NCBI RefSeq assembly: GCF_021462225.1
Contig: NC_061818.1
Location: 17,505,462 to 17,569,461 of the forward strand
Origin: Girardinichthys multiradiatus
Taxonomy: Eukaryota; Chordata; Actinopteri; Cyprinodontiformes; Goodeidae
Length of the DNA: 64,000 nucleotides
Direction: 5' to 3'
The notes below the pieces were generated by a model that was given only the letters and a program-made list of their open reading frames with translations, was not told the origin of the DNA and made no database searches. The stretch's first letter is position 1. Each line of letters starts with the position of its first letter. Position numbers and translations under genes: made by a program. Shown piece after piece: positions 24,101 through 34,542 of this stretch.

Positions 24101-26446
24101 GTTACACTGTGTTTATAATTAAACATTAGTAATGATTTACCTAAAGCCTTTTGTACTCTTGATTACTGGGTTTTGATGTCTTACAGATATTGTTTTATTC
24201 TTAACAAGAAGCAGGATGATTTATCTTGAAGGTTGGCCCATGGGTATATGAGGTCAACCCAGACAATTCAGGTTGATGAATCTATGTCAGACTTAGTGTG
24301 AGCCCATGAGGGGAGTCTCAGGTTCAGTTATTGGCCCAATACTGTTTACTCTATGCGACTACAACCACTATTTACTTTATTGTATTTAAACACACTGCAT
24401 AAAAAAACTAAACTTTTTTTCTTGCTGTTTGATATTAAATCTGGCTAAACATTTCCTGGTTTAGGTCAGTCAGGATTATCTGCTAAATTTCTATTTCCTA
24501 AATGCCAGAATAATGAGCAATCGAATATTTTGAGTTTCTGTTCAACTTTCTTTGCTTACATTTCCTCAGTATTTGGGAGAAATGCTGTTTAAACTGACAG
24601 TCAAGTGTTTTGGACAGTCTCACACAACTTTCTGACAATAATTCTTTGATAATGTTGACGCATTCCTAGAGGCAGAACTGTTGTAACTGTGTCGGGTTTG
24701 CAGACCTCCTTGCTCACAAACACCTTTTCAACTCTGCCCACTAATTTTATCAGAAACGAAGATCAGGGCTTTCTGATGGCCTCTTCTGAACATTGACTCA
24801 TTGACTCTTATTCTTAAGGCATCTTGTACCCAGTTGGTCACCATATGTAGCATCATTTTTAATTTGAAAGGACCATTTGTAGCCAAGCTTGGCTCATTTC
24901 TTGAGATGTTGCTTGAATATTTTCGTTTTATTTCCTCATGATGAAATTTATTTTGTCAGACACAACATCCCTTTCTGCAGCACAAGGAAATTAAGCGAAA
25001 TAAGAAAACTGCAGCTATGCTGTGTGGAAATGATGATTCCTGGAATCAAGAGGGTAGAAATCTGCTAGCTGCTCTAAACTACAGATTACACACAAGTGTA
25101 AAGCACTGAGGAGAGCTACACCAGCAAGTTCAGTCTGGGATCAGGTGGTGGAAAATGCTCAGAAAAGATAAAAAATCTCTGCTGGTGATCAGACTCTATA
25201 GGCCTCAGTTAGCATGTTAAATGTTAAGGTTTGTCAGGTTGCAGTTAGAATAACGTTAAACTGATATGGGTTGCTTGGATGGGTGGCTAGAAAAAAATCC
25301 CTATAACTAGCCACCCCTCAGCAAGAGAGAGCGCAGCTTTCAGCCGATAACAGGAAGGCTGAATAGAATACAGGATAGTTGCTGTTTTCTCTTATGAAAC
25401 TTATGCTAGCAATGTTAATCTCCAATATAAGACGCTAAAGACACTTTAAAATCACTTCATTAATCACCGTCTTTGCTTTAAAATAAAAAAACGACACGTT
25501 TTACAGCAATTGCCCTCTAATCGGACACACAGTGTGACATCACCTCTGCTCCTTAAATAAATAATTGACTGCTCATGACAGGGAGGTTAAAAAAATATTC
25601 AGAATGCTATTATTTTATTTTCTCACAATTATTAAAATCAGAATTCTTTTAAAACTGTTTTACAAAACAACCAATCATAGATTGGCCACAAAATCCCTGG
25701 GAAGTCTATCCCTTTTACAATGTTTCTACTCATAAATCCTATTAAACCAACTTTTTTGCTATTGCTGAAAATAACACTTGGTTTAATCATTCATATCTGC
25801 CTATTTTACACAAGATGGATTTTAACAAATTCCAGATTTCAAAGCAATATAAAATATATCCCTTTAGATTAAATTTTTTTGCTGTAGTGATTTACGTTTA
25901 ATACCTTGTCCACGCAAAAAAAAAAAGAAAAAAAAAAAAAAACACTGATAACTGTAGGTTACAGTAACCAAAGGCTTTCTGACCCATTTAGTTACACAAA
26001 AATGTTAGAACTTGAGGGATATTTCAATCTAACTCTCATATATATTCAGCTAGAAATGACACTACTTCACATTTAGTAGTTCTGCACTAAAACTGAGCCT
26101 TCATGATCCTGTCACACACCTAGGTGGTGACTCTGTTCAACAAGGCCTCTATGGAAAAATGTAATATGATGAGGAAGGGATTATAATTTTAATGCAAGAC
26201 AGGAAACCACTCAGAACTCAGGAGAGCCAGCTGTGAAGTCAAGCTTCACACAGATCACTGGCTAAATCCTCCTGCAAGTCTTCATCCTGAGCATCTTGGC
26301 GGGAACCTGTTTTGAATTGTGCTTGGTTTGCTGTTTGGAGGTGAAAACATGAGCAGGATGAGGGAAGAGATTAATAATCCTTACCAGACATGCTCTTCAC
26401 AGAGCACTGGCTGTTTTTCCTCTTTCTCTTTGGCACATCTGGCCAC
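14850..26446 (-). CDS. thra: Thyroid hormone receptor alpha (seven exons, first coding exon missing)
   Basis: Ligand-activated nuclear receptor. It binds thyroid response elements in DNA, usually as a heterodimer with RXR, represses without T3 and activates with it. Seven exons join with consistent phases and GT-AG junctions to 397 codons plus TGA. Numbering from the first visible Trp: 1-39 is the end of the A/B region, including the basic KRKRK; 40-57 the first zinc finger (Cys40, 43, 54, 57) with P-box EGCKG at 58-62; 78-97 the second finger (Cys78, 84, 94, 97); 111-179 the hinge; about 180-397 the ligand-binding domain. The AF-2 helix PLFLEVFE is at 386-393. The tail DQAV past FED fits TR-alpha rather than TR-beta. 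Exon lengths 148, 206, 147 and 259 match the mammalian gene as I recall it. Not resolved: the first coding exon, and paralogue a or b. Confidence 0.95.
15201..15459 (-). CDS. thra: thra exon: ligand-binding domain, middle part
   Basis: A 259-bp exon encoding residues 229-314, from [20 protein letters not shown] through [20 protein letters not shown] to [19 protein letters not shown]. It forms the core of the hormone pocket. Acceptor 'cttgccag', donor 'gtgagg'. The intron to the last exon is only 100 bp. An open extension past the donor is intronic. Confidence 0.95.
15460..16977 (-). other. thra: thra intron with Tc1-like relic
   Basis: A 1.5-kb intron. About 16020-16626 is a degenerate minus-strand Tc1-like element. 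It has the fish Tc1 transposase block near 16040-16165 ('tagtctcctctgaccagaga', 'ttgtggcaaactgttcacat') and a terminal-repeat-like end near 16570-16626 ('atactttgcaggacactagc'). It belongs to the same family as the relic at 30060-30745. Confidence 0.65.
16978..17124 (-). CDS. thra: thra exon: start of ligand-binding domain
   Basis: A 147-bp exon encoding residues 180-228: [20 protein letters not shown], then [20 protein letters not shown] and PMFSE. Acceptor 'gtttgcag'. The donor fixed by protein conservation is GAG|gttggt, so that FSE joins LPCEDQ, but a better-looking GT (gtaaga) lies four bases further on; see the findings. The first residue is Ser where most TR-alpha proteins have Pro. 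Confidence 0.93.
18341..18423. repeat. Nested inverted repeat (two alternative hairpins)
   Basis: Arms 18341-18363 and 18401-18423 are 23 nt each, complementary with one G-T type mismatch. The right arm can also pair with a nearer copy: 18388-18401 and 18408-18421 form a perfect 14-bp stem with a 6-nt loop. It lies in a thra intron. Confidence 0.9.
18890..19175 (-). repeat. SINE-like repeat fragment with 12-bp tandem array
   Basis: The 'aatggtaaatgg' start, the 'ccaaagcgctttacactaca' block and the 'gaccaccatcattaatgcag' block match the family seen complete at 52270-52530 (minus) and 47785-48060 (plus). Inside, 18971-19020 is four copies of a 12-bp unit (acacattcatac or -catcc). The tRNA-like head appears lost. 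Confidence 0.6.
19425..19725. repeat. Unclassified dispersed repeat, copy B (thra intron)
   Basis: Shares ordered blocks with 25325-25590, 45820-46110 and 53515-53750: a 'cagcaggtagcaggaa' block, 'gttgctctgttttaaac', 'atcagatgctaaagat', and 'gatgtcacctctgctcct' with 'gactgctcaagg'. No reading frame or terminal repeat recognised. Confidence 0.5.
20178..20383 (-). CDS. thra: thra exon: hinge region
   Basis: A 206-bp exon encoding residues 111-179: [20 protein letters not shown], the rest of the charged hinge, [19 protein letters not shown] and KRKRKFL. It contains the C-terminal extension of the DNA-binding domain and a basic nuclear-localisation-like stretch. Acceptor 'ctattag', donor CTG|gtaaac. 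The phase (2 nt, then whole codons) agrees with both neighbours. Plus-strand open frames over this exon are antisense shadows. Confidence 0.95.
20672..20819 (-). CDS. thra: thra exon: second zinc finger
   Basis: A 148-bp exon encoding residues 62-110: [49 protein letters not shown]. It gives the end of the P-box helix and the second C4 zinc finger with the dimerisation loop. Acceptor 'ccttctag', donor 'gtgagt' after the first base of the Leu codon. ISVGMAMD has Ser where the usual TR-alpha sequence has Ala. Too short to appear as a long open frame; found from the conserved motif. Confidence 0.95.
21360..21545 (+). repeat. tRNA-headed SINE-like repeat
   Basis: Starts with a tRNA-like region: A-box-like 'gtctcagtagtggagtggg' and B-box-like 'ggttcaactccgg'. 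It ends with the 'tttgctgtttgtcttcccct' body. The tail resembles the fuller copy at 53045-53220. Degenerate. Confidence 0.6.
22090..22480 (-). mobile_element. Tc1-like relic in thra intron
   Basis: The blocks 'tttgggatcattgtcccatt', 'ggcaagcttcagccgattgc', 'gatggcttcacatctgtctc' and 'accgaatcatcatccttcca' are the complement of a fish Tc1 transposase region. The plus-strand version of the same family is at 60870-61500. No frame survives. Confidence 0.6.
22960..23315 (+). mobile_element. Tc1-like relic, right end
   Basis: The end 'aaattcttgtgcaagacac', preceded by 'gtgaaaaagttcaagtagta', is a Tc1 terminal-repeat-like sequence. The stretch before it (tctgaatgcatgtcagac, then tttctatttgtaaaacac) resembles 5030-5210. 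Inside a thra intron, just 3' of the first zinc-finger exon on the coding strand. Confidence 0.5.
23370..23491 (-). CDS. thra: thra exon: first zinc finger
   Basis: A 122-bp exon encoding residues 21-61: [41 protein letters not shown]. It carries the four cysteines of the first C4 zinc finger and most of the P-box. The acceptor at 23492-23493 (ctatag) follows a strong pyrimidine tract. A second acceptor-like 'gttccag' 21 bases further on would give a 101-bp exon starting at 23470 without the LSVSVP cassette. Donor 'gtacag'. The cassette is known from teleost TR-alpha proteins. Confidence 0.95.
23492..26384 (-). other. thra: thra intron with unclassified repeat and poly(A)
   Basis: A 2.9-kb intron with no coding sequence recognised. 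It holds copy A of an unclassified dispersed repeat (25325-25590) and an A-rich run at 25916-25942. Confidence 0.7.
25325..25590. repeat. Unclassified dispersed repeat, copy A (thra intron)
   Basis: The best preserved copy: a 'gataacaggaaggctgaa' block, 'gatagttgctgttttctc', 'ccaatataagacgctaaaga', 'gtgacatcacctctgctcct' and 'gactgctcatgac', in the same order as 19425-19725. Class unknown. Confidence 0.5.
26385..26446 (-). CDS. thra: thra exon: end of A/B region
   Basis: A 62-bp exon encoding residues 1-20: [20 protein letters not shown]. Acceptor 'ctaccag', donor 'gtaagg'. It enters in phase 2: two bases of the first Gly codon come from the missing upstream exon. The sequence closely resembles the corresponding segment of fish TR-alpha, where it is preceded by about 19 residues on the first coding exon. 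Confidence 0.93.
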
Positions 26447-29400
26447 CTGGTAGAAGAAACAACATAATGATGACTAATAATAGTAATTTAAAAAGCCAAT
26501 TTGCATTTATTTTGTCCAAACTGTTTTTGAAATGAAATATAACAAAGACTGACTTTATATACATATTTTAAAGGATGTATATATACAGTAAATAACCATT
26601 TCAGGGCTTGAGAGACCAAATATAAGTCAGAGGAGAAAATGCCAATAAAATGAAAAGCAGAAAACTCTCTTTTGAGGCTACTTAGATCTAATATCACATT
26701 CTGTGAGCTGTTCAGATTTACAGGATACTGCCACAGACCCAAACCTTATTTATCCAGCCAACCTATTTTTATCCCCACCCTAACGCTACTTCAGTTCAAC
26801 CATTCTCAGCTGGAAGATGGAAATTCCTAGTTGTCAATGAAAGAGAGATGACTGGAAAACAGGGATTCCATAAAAGGAAGGGTGAAATACTTCCTTTATT
26901 GGCAGCAGAGCTCACAGAACAGGAAGGACCACTAGGAAAAGGTTAATCTGAGTTCACAGAGAGTTGATTTGAACGAGGTACTACCAGGGAATATTGATTT
27001 TTCTGGGATTTGTTGGGCAAACAGGGCTTTTAACAACCAGGTCAATGTATCACATGACTTAAAACAACATTGAGTCTAAAAGATTAATCTAGTAGCAACA
27101 GGAATTAGCAGCAACTGTTCTCTGCACTCTGCTTTGACACTTCAGCACAATGAACATTTTATTTAGCAAAACTTCCTAAATGTCAACCAACTCATTCTCA
27201 GGGCAGCAGCGATACATGTATTAGCAGTCAAATAAGACACACATTCGGCTTTTAGAACATTTATTGCATACACGTGGGGCCGTTTCGTGTAGCTGTAATT
27301 AAAGCAGAGCTTCCCCTTCCTGCCTTGAATGCTTTTGTGTGCATGCATATTTGACATAAGCACAGACTAAGATAAAAATATCAATAAAATCTAGTCTCAT
27401 TGTGGTGAACACAATAACATGTATTGTGAACTGCATGTATCCTTTATATTCATCTTTTACAAAGCATCAAATCAAAGTATTTGTCTGCAGAGTTGATATT
27501 GAGCTGGTAGGTTAGGCAACTCAGCTGCTTGAACCATCACTAATAGAGTTGTTAGTACTTGTTGCTAACAAGGGAAGCAGGAACTCTGCTGTGCTGCTGG
27601 TGGGTGGACAATATCTGGGTCTTGATAATCTTTACCTGGCTCACAATCTTTTTATTTTATTTTATTTTTTTTAAATCATACATCTCATTTCATATTATCC
27701 CATGGTATTTTGAGGCCAGTCAACTCTATGCTTTCAGTGTTTTTTTGGGATTACTCAGAACTGAGTAAATCATATCAATGGACAAACACATGCAATGACA
27801 GTCAGCACATGCAGATTTCCGAGGATAAAGATAATTCCTTCACTAATCTCTTTACCGCCTCCTGACTGGTTCTATGATTCTCTATGTTTCCGCATTTTCC
27901 AGCAATTCCGAGGAGAGATCTGCATTTGCTTTCTTTTCCAGCCAATCCACACAGCTGCCTGCTGGCTGTACGTTTACTACATTCCCATAAAATCTCTATC
28001 TCTAACTCTTTGCTTCGACACAAAAAGCTGTAAGCCTTGAATCCCACCTCATTTCATTGTAGTGTTTTCCTCTGTTGCAGCTTCCCTTAAACCCCATCCC
28101 TCTCCTCTCTTCTTGCCCTCTCTCCTAACTTCTATCAGCAGCAATTATGTAACACCAGTGTCCTCCCTTCTCCTTCTCTCCCTTTGCCTCTCATTGTCTC
28201 GCTTGCTGTCAAATCAGATTTCTTTTTCCAAGCAGAAAGAAAACTAATTTCTGCTGACGTATTCCAGTTCTTGCTTCCTCACAGTAGAGAGGATGTATTC
28301 GATTTTATTGCATGGCACACGGTCAGTTTGTACAGTGGTGGGAAACGCTGCATTCTTGTTTCTGGTGAAAGTGAGCAAAAAAAAACAACCCTCAATTAAA
28401 TTCTGACGTGTTTTCACAACATGGTGCAAGTATTGGGAGCTCAAATGACAGCATTTGACAGGAATAAAACAGTGTTCACAGGAAAGCTTGCTGTCCAGTC
28501 TGGAAGCTGAGGTGTCTCCTTGGTCATGAGCATCGATCGGAAGCAAACAGACAGCAAGTAGCAGGAAGTAGAATTCCAGACTGGGTGTAACATGTTTCGC
28601 ACATTATTAAAATGCTATTTTAACCACTAGGGGCGCTGCAATTTTGATTTTAACAACAAGTAGCCAAAAATAGTTTCTTCAAACTGATCACTGTTAATAA
28701 TAATAACAGTGAATTATTAGCTTTTCAGTATTAGTTAATAATTTGGGAATTTCCCAGCTATAATAAAAATGCATATATTTATTATTTTTAAGGCATGGTA
28801 ATTAAATGAACATTAAAGTCAGAATATAATAACAACATAAACATCAGCTACAATGCATGTATGCATGTATACATGCATACATGCATACTACTTTACAAAT
28901 AAAATCTGGAATCATATTAAACAATCAATACAGAAAATCTCCAACAAATGCAATAAATGCTGCACCTGAAGATAAAGCCTAGCAGGTGAAAGCTGAGAAT
29001 CAGCTAAGATCAGCTGCTCAGAGCGTGTTGTAGTGGACTGGGAATTTTAACAGCAGCCTCTTTATTAAGCAAGCATGGTTTATAGGATCATATGCCTGCT
29101 TCCTCCTGCACAATGATAAACTGGAAAAAGAAATAAAATAAAACCCCGGCATGTTCTAAAGATTCTCTGTGTTGATTCTGAGGTACTGTTCTTTGTATTT
29201 TTGTACAAAATACTTAACTTTATGTGAGTTATTAGCTAATAGGAGGCTTCATTTGGAAAATGTCTTCATCATATAATTCAATTTTATCATTCAAATTTAA
29301 TGTAAGGACCTTTAGAACAGAAAACTAACTTATCATCCATGGATAATGCATGAAGGTAGCACAAGAACTGGTTTAGATCAATGTTTTCCCCACAAACCTG

Positions 29401-30059
29401 TTAATGCAGTATGGTTGCAGGATATGCATGCTGTTCTCTGTGCAGGAAGATCAGAAGCAAAGAATAAAAACTCAGCTTTCAGTTTCTCTCTGAATCACTG
29501 TCAGTGTTCCATCCAGTCTCTAACAGGAAAACAAGCTGTAGAGTTAAAATCCCCCGCTGGCTACGCTCCAGAGTGATCCTTAAACAGTTCAGTGGAGTTG
29601 GGATTAGGTTGCTGCAATGAGCTCAAACATCTGTGGCGATCCCTGCTCTCTTTCTTAGACTGGCTGCTGAAATGATCGAGCTCTCTGTTTATTGCCCTCC
29701 CTCGCTTACAGGCTGCTCTGGTCCAGCCTCCCTCCATGTGATCCAGTCTGCCCTCCACTCCCTCTCTGTCTGAGTGTGTGTGTTGTCCCTCACAGTAGTT
29801 TGCTCTGTGTTATAACACTGTTGTATGCGGTGTACCATGTGCAAACAATCTCTGCTCTATTTATCTTACTTTGCTTCAGTATTGACAGAGTTTGCTTTCA
29901 GTTTTTTTTCCTTTTTAAACAAAGTAGAGCATTATTTTGAAGTAAAAGTCTCATTTACTCTGATATCCCTAAATAAAATCCAATGCAACCAATGGCCTAC
30001 AAATATCACGTACTTAGCAGGCAGAGTCCACCTGTGTTAATTTATCTCAGTGTAAATGC
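26447..30059. other. Thra 5' intron or upstream flank; no exon recognised
   Basis: No coding exon found on either strand. A perfect 34-nt palindrome lies at 28853-28886 and a CT-rich tract at about 28070-28210. Open frames such as 29561-29758 (minus) have no recognisable domain; one could be an untranslated thra exon, but nothing in the sequence shows it. Confidence 0.4.
28853..28886. repeat. Perfect 34-nt palindrome
   Basis: Arms 28853-28869 and 28870-28886 are exact reverse complements with no spacer, built from ATGCATGT-type units. It is almost entirely alternating purine-pyrimidine. Confidence 0.95.
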
Positions 30060-30745
30060 AGCTGTTTTGGTCTCAGAGGTTTGCTAGAGAACACAGCAGG
30101 TCAGTGGACAGAGTATGACAAAAACTGCTAAAACTACCAACATATGGCAGTCTACCTAAACTGACAAGCTAGACAAGGAGAGCTTTAATCAGAGATGTAG
30201 CCAAGAGACTCTGTAGGAGCTGAATAGAACCACAGCTCAGGTGGGAGAATCTACAATTCTGACCAGTTTTAATTTTACCATGAGCCACGAAGGTGCTCTG
30301 GTCAGATGAAATCTATTTCTAAAGAATGTTTTGGACCACATACAACACTCTCTGTGTGGCAGAGAACTAACATTGAACATTGCCCTGAAAACACCATTCC
30401 CATGGTTAAACATGGTGGTGGCAGCATCATGCTGTAGGAATGTGTCCATTCAGAAGGGACAGGGTAGCTGAATGGTAGCTAAATACATGGCAGTCCTGCG
30501 AGAAAAGCTGAGACTGTGGCAGAGGTTCTCCTTCCAGCAGAACAGCAACCCTAACCATACAGCCAGGTCTTCATTGGATCATATGTCCCCAACACATGGA
30601 CCGGGTCCAAAAATAAAATATGTATTTATTCCTTTTCTTTCATCAAGTAGGAAGATTAAGCACTACCTGATGTTGGTCTTTCATACAACACCCCAATGGT
30701 TTGACAAAATGTGAAGAACTCCAAGAGCTATAAAATTTATAAGAC
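30060..30745 (+). mobile_element. Degenerate Tc1-like element
   Basis: Transposase blocks are readable on the plus strand: 'gctttaatcagagatgtagc', 'ggtgctctggtcagatgaaa' (LWSDE, first catalytic Asp), 'aacatggtggtggcagcatc' (KHGGGSI) and 'ccttccagcagaacagcaac' (second-Asp block, changed to Asn). It ends in a terminal-repeat-like 'tggtttgacaaaatgtgaag'. Many stops; dead. The same family occurs in opposite orientation at about 16020-16626. Confidence 0.75.
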
Positions 30746-33700
30746 GCAGTAAAGACGTCTATTGATGTCTAAATGGGCTTGGAGCAGAACTAGGCTACAG
30801 CAACTTGACTTTGTTTAGGCAAAAAATTCTTATACAAGATATCGTTGGGCTAAATAAGGACAAAGAAGATTTGAACTAGCCACAAAATAAGATGTTCATG
30901 GATATCCAAGCTCCTCTCTTTCTTCATCTCTGTCATTCCTTCTGATTTCAACACCTCCTGTCATTTTGTTCATCAGGTTCTGTGCTGTTCTTCTAGTGCT
31001 TGTAGTTAGCTCTCTTTTCATCTTGCCCCCCAGGAAAAACAACTAAAAACAGAATATTCCCTCTTCCCCCCAAACTTACTTAATCTTTAATGTGAACTCT
31101 GTTATATAACAGCCGAGTGATGCAGTCTCTGCAGCACGGCTGACTGAAGTCCTACAAGGACACGGAGATAGGGCTACATGCTCTAATAATTAAATTAGAC
31201 TGCTCTTTCATCTTTCTTGACTGCAAGTGTGAAAAGTTATTTTGATGGCCAGAACTGCAGCTAGATTTATATTTGCGCAGTTTAATGATCAGTAGCAGGG
31301 GTTTAAGGCATAGTGCCAATGGAACAAGGTAAAGCAACTGACATTCAGTGCTCCCATGCAGTGGTTGCATGTATATTACTCTGCTCAGCTACGTTTTAAT
31401 ATAGTATAAACCTGTTCTCAGAAAGATGTCAACATTTCCCCCATACTGTTTGAACTCTTCGATTTGAGGACACACTGTAGAAATGACAAGCCAGAATGTA
31501 TGAAATATGCTCTTTATAACAAAACAAACTCAGACATTAAAATTAGGGCAACAAACTGCATCAGATCTATGTGCAGTTGAGAGGAAACGAGGACATAAGT
31601 GCAGGGAGAGCTGGTACTCATTGGGCTAGACTGCAGAAAGCATCAGTGATGTGTGGTTCAACGGAAAAGCAAAAAGCATCAAGTTTTTCACATACTCAGG
31701 TTCACGTGTCACTAATGGTGACACAAACAGTCTGTTTCTCAGGATATACTGTTGGACGGTGTCCATGTAGTTTATATTTGTCTTGTTTCCATTTGCCCTC
31801 CTTCCACCTCTCGCTTCTGCTAATGCCTCTCTGATTTTACTGACAATGTCACCCTTTTGTCTAGCTTCAACCAAGCACAAACCGTTTTAGCAACACCTCA
31901 AGGTAAATTCCAGAGCAGCAGCCACAAATCAGATGCCGAGCTGCCCAAAGAACTGAAAATCAGCACTGAAAAGGTCGTTTAAGGCAAACTGTGAGAGTTC
32001 TATGTGCAGTTTTACTGTTGTCTGTGGAATCATTTAGAGTCATGCTTGAAATCACATGGCCGCTGAGAGGCACGCTCGCTAGCTGGTCGTATGAGTCATG
32101 TTGTGCGCTAATCCCCAATGTCATGTGTGTTCATGTGTAAAGCTGAACCGCCTCTGTGGCTGTGACAAGCCTGTGAATGTCATTGTTCCAGCCGCATAAA
32201 TTAATTCAACATGGGGATGGGGGGTCGGCGTAAGTTGGAATAGGCGGAAAAAATGTTTCCCACTGACAGTACACAAACACACATACACACATTGTTTGCT
32301 CATTGTTGCATATGTCACACTCATGTTCTACATTACAGATGAGATTTTCTATAAATAAAATGGCTTTTCAATGTTTTTTACAAAGAAAGCTTTGGTTCTG
32401 ATTGGTTATTCCTGCTTTTTACATGAAAAAAGCTAGATGTATGTCAGCCCTGACCTCTAAATCGAGAATAAACTGTTTTATGGTTCAAAATGAGCTCATA
32501 TTAGCAACTGTTCATTGAGGCACGGTGAGACACACTGTGATGTCCAAAATCATCTTGAAAATAAACAACTGTAAAACTATTATGATAAACAACTATTATT
32601 AAATAACTCTATGACTAGTATATATCAAAAAATAAATAAATAAATAAAACAGAACTAGTGCTTCTGTGTAGAGAACATTTAGGTGAATCATGATCATAGC
32701 AGGTCGTAAGAGCAGACAGTAGATAGCTAAATTAGTGAGTTATGATTCCATACACTATGCCGGATGAGCAGCTTTGGACAGATTTTGACGTAAAGTCTTA
32801 AGCATTTTCATCCAATCACACAGACTTTTACCTGAAGCATACAGCTCCGACATGTCCTTACAATACAAACATTTTACACTTGATATTAATTGAACATACC
32901 GACAAGGAAAAATACTCGATACTTGATATTTTTGACACATGACAAACTTTCCATTGTCCTTTTCAGAGCAAAACCAATTAGTAGTAGGAAATCCAGTCCC
33001 AATTTGGAGTAAACATATTTTTTAACAGTCACTGTCCTGTACAACCAAACAGTAGACAAGATAACAATTCAGCACCTTTCAGAAAACAATTTCATTATAA
33101 AACCGCAAATGCATCGGGTCACTCATACATCATAAGTGAGGATGGCAATATTCAGTCCGCCCAGGTACCCTTCATGAACCGCTTCCATGTGCTTTTATTT
33201 ACAAATTATCAACACATCTACAAATGTTCTCAATAACTGCCTACAAAATATTCTTTTTTAATAGACATGTGAACGAGAAAACATTTCATCATTTTTTTAT
33301 TATTTATTATTAAACTGCTTCATTTAAACTTGGCCTGTGCTGCTGGTGTAGTAAACATTTTTCTTTATTTAAACAGAAGCAGCAGTTGTAGCAGCAGCTC
33401 TTCACTGAATGTTCTGTTTTGATCAACCTATGGCTTTCTGTTGCTGTGTTTCTAGGTAATGGAGGACTTGCCGAGCGTCTGGTGTAACTGATCATTAGGC
33501 AGAAATATTGCAGAAAGGGAGAAAAAAACGAGATATTCTAATAGTTGATGTAAATTGCAAACCAATTTGAACATTTAGGATGTAATTATATTGGCACAAG
33601 GATAATGATGCTTTTAAAGTGCCAGCAGACCCTTTCAGTGTTGTGAAATGAAAATTTTTGTCTGTCATATTTGCTCCCAAAGCTATTATTTAAATATTCC

Positions 33701-34324
33701 TAATGTTTGACTTCTTTATTCTTACCGCTTGAAAGTCATTTTAAACGAAGGCAAAGCAGTTGCTATAAATGACTTCTAAACCAAAACCATAGAATACTCC
33801 AGTTGTCTTGGCCTGAGTCAACCTTCCTGAACTGACAGCTGTGCCCTTCTAATAATTCCACTTCCTGAGTGCAGATCCAGTGACAGGTCCGTTTTACTGC
33901 ACCAACTTTTCTCCTCTTCCTCTAGAGAGGAATGTTCAACCGTAATCCACCAACATCTGATTGGTTTTACTCATGTTAAAGGAGAGAGCTGCTGGCTGGC
34001 GCTGTCGGTCCAGATCTCTCTATGTTAGCCCTTTAGATCCTGCCAAGATCCAACTGTATGCCTGGGAGCTTCAGACTCATATTGCAGCTTTGGCACCTAA
34101 AGACAAGACAAGCAGTGTATCAAGGAATGTAAACCTTGATTTACATGGCTGCTTTAAACAGCTGATATGTTGCAACCAAATGTTGTCCACAGGATCTCAA
34201 GTGACAGCCTACTTTCACACTTCACTAATGACATAAATGGCAATACATTTCTCTGAGAAGAAACATGCCTGAAGCTCTCACATTGTGGTGCCATACGGCT
34301 TTCTCAAGACCATGGATTTATTAT

Positions 34325-34357
<33 letters not shown>

Positions 34358-34469
34358 AGAGTGGTCATTTGGTTGTGTGTTCACAATGTGAAGGGAGGAG
34401 TGGAAAAGGAGACCAGGTTAGCAGGAAGATGGCACTGTGTCTTTATAATCTGTGCTTGTATTCATAGCT
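30746..34469. other. No gene recognised
   Basis: AT-rich sequence, no confident exon. A short (AAAT)n run lies near 32626-32648 and a (GT)n microsatellite at 34325-34347. Confidence 0.5.
34325..34347. repeat. (TG)n microsatellite
   Basis: About eleven TG units followed by TATATATG, read directly. Confidence 0.95.
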
Positions 34470-34542
34470 CTTTAACTTTTTTACATTTTGTCAGGTTACA
34501 ACCACAAAATACTATAATACACTAAAAGACCATCACAATGTA

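Noticed and set aside
33169..33188. Minus-strand ATG followed by six codons (MEAVHE) and GG|gtacct, in the right phase for the missing first thra exon
   Set aside because: The residues do not resemble fish TR-alpha N-termini, the exon would be only 20 nt, and such a short match is expected by chance in 37 kb.
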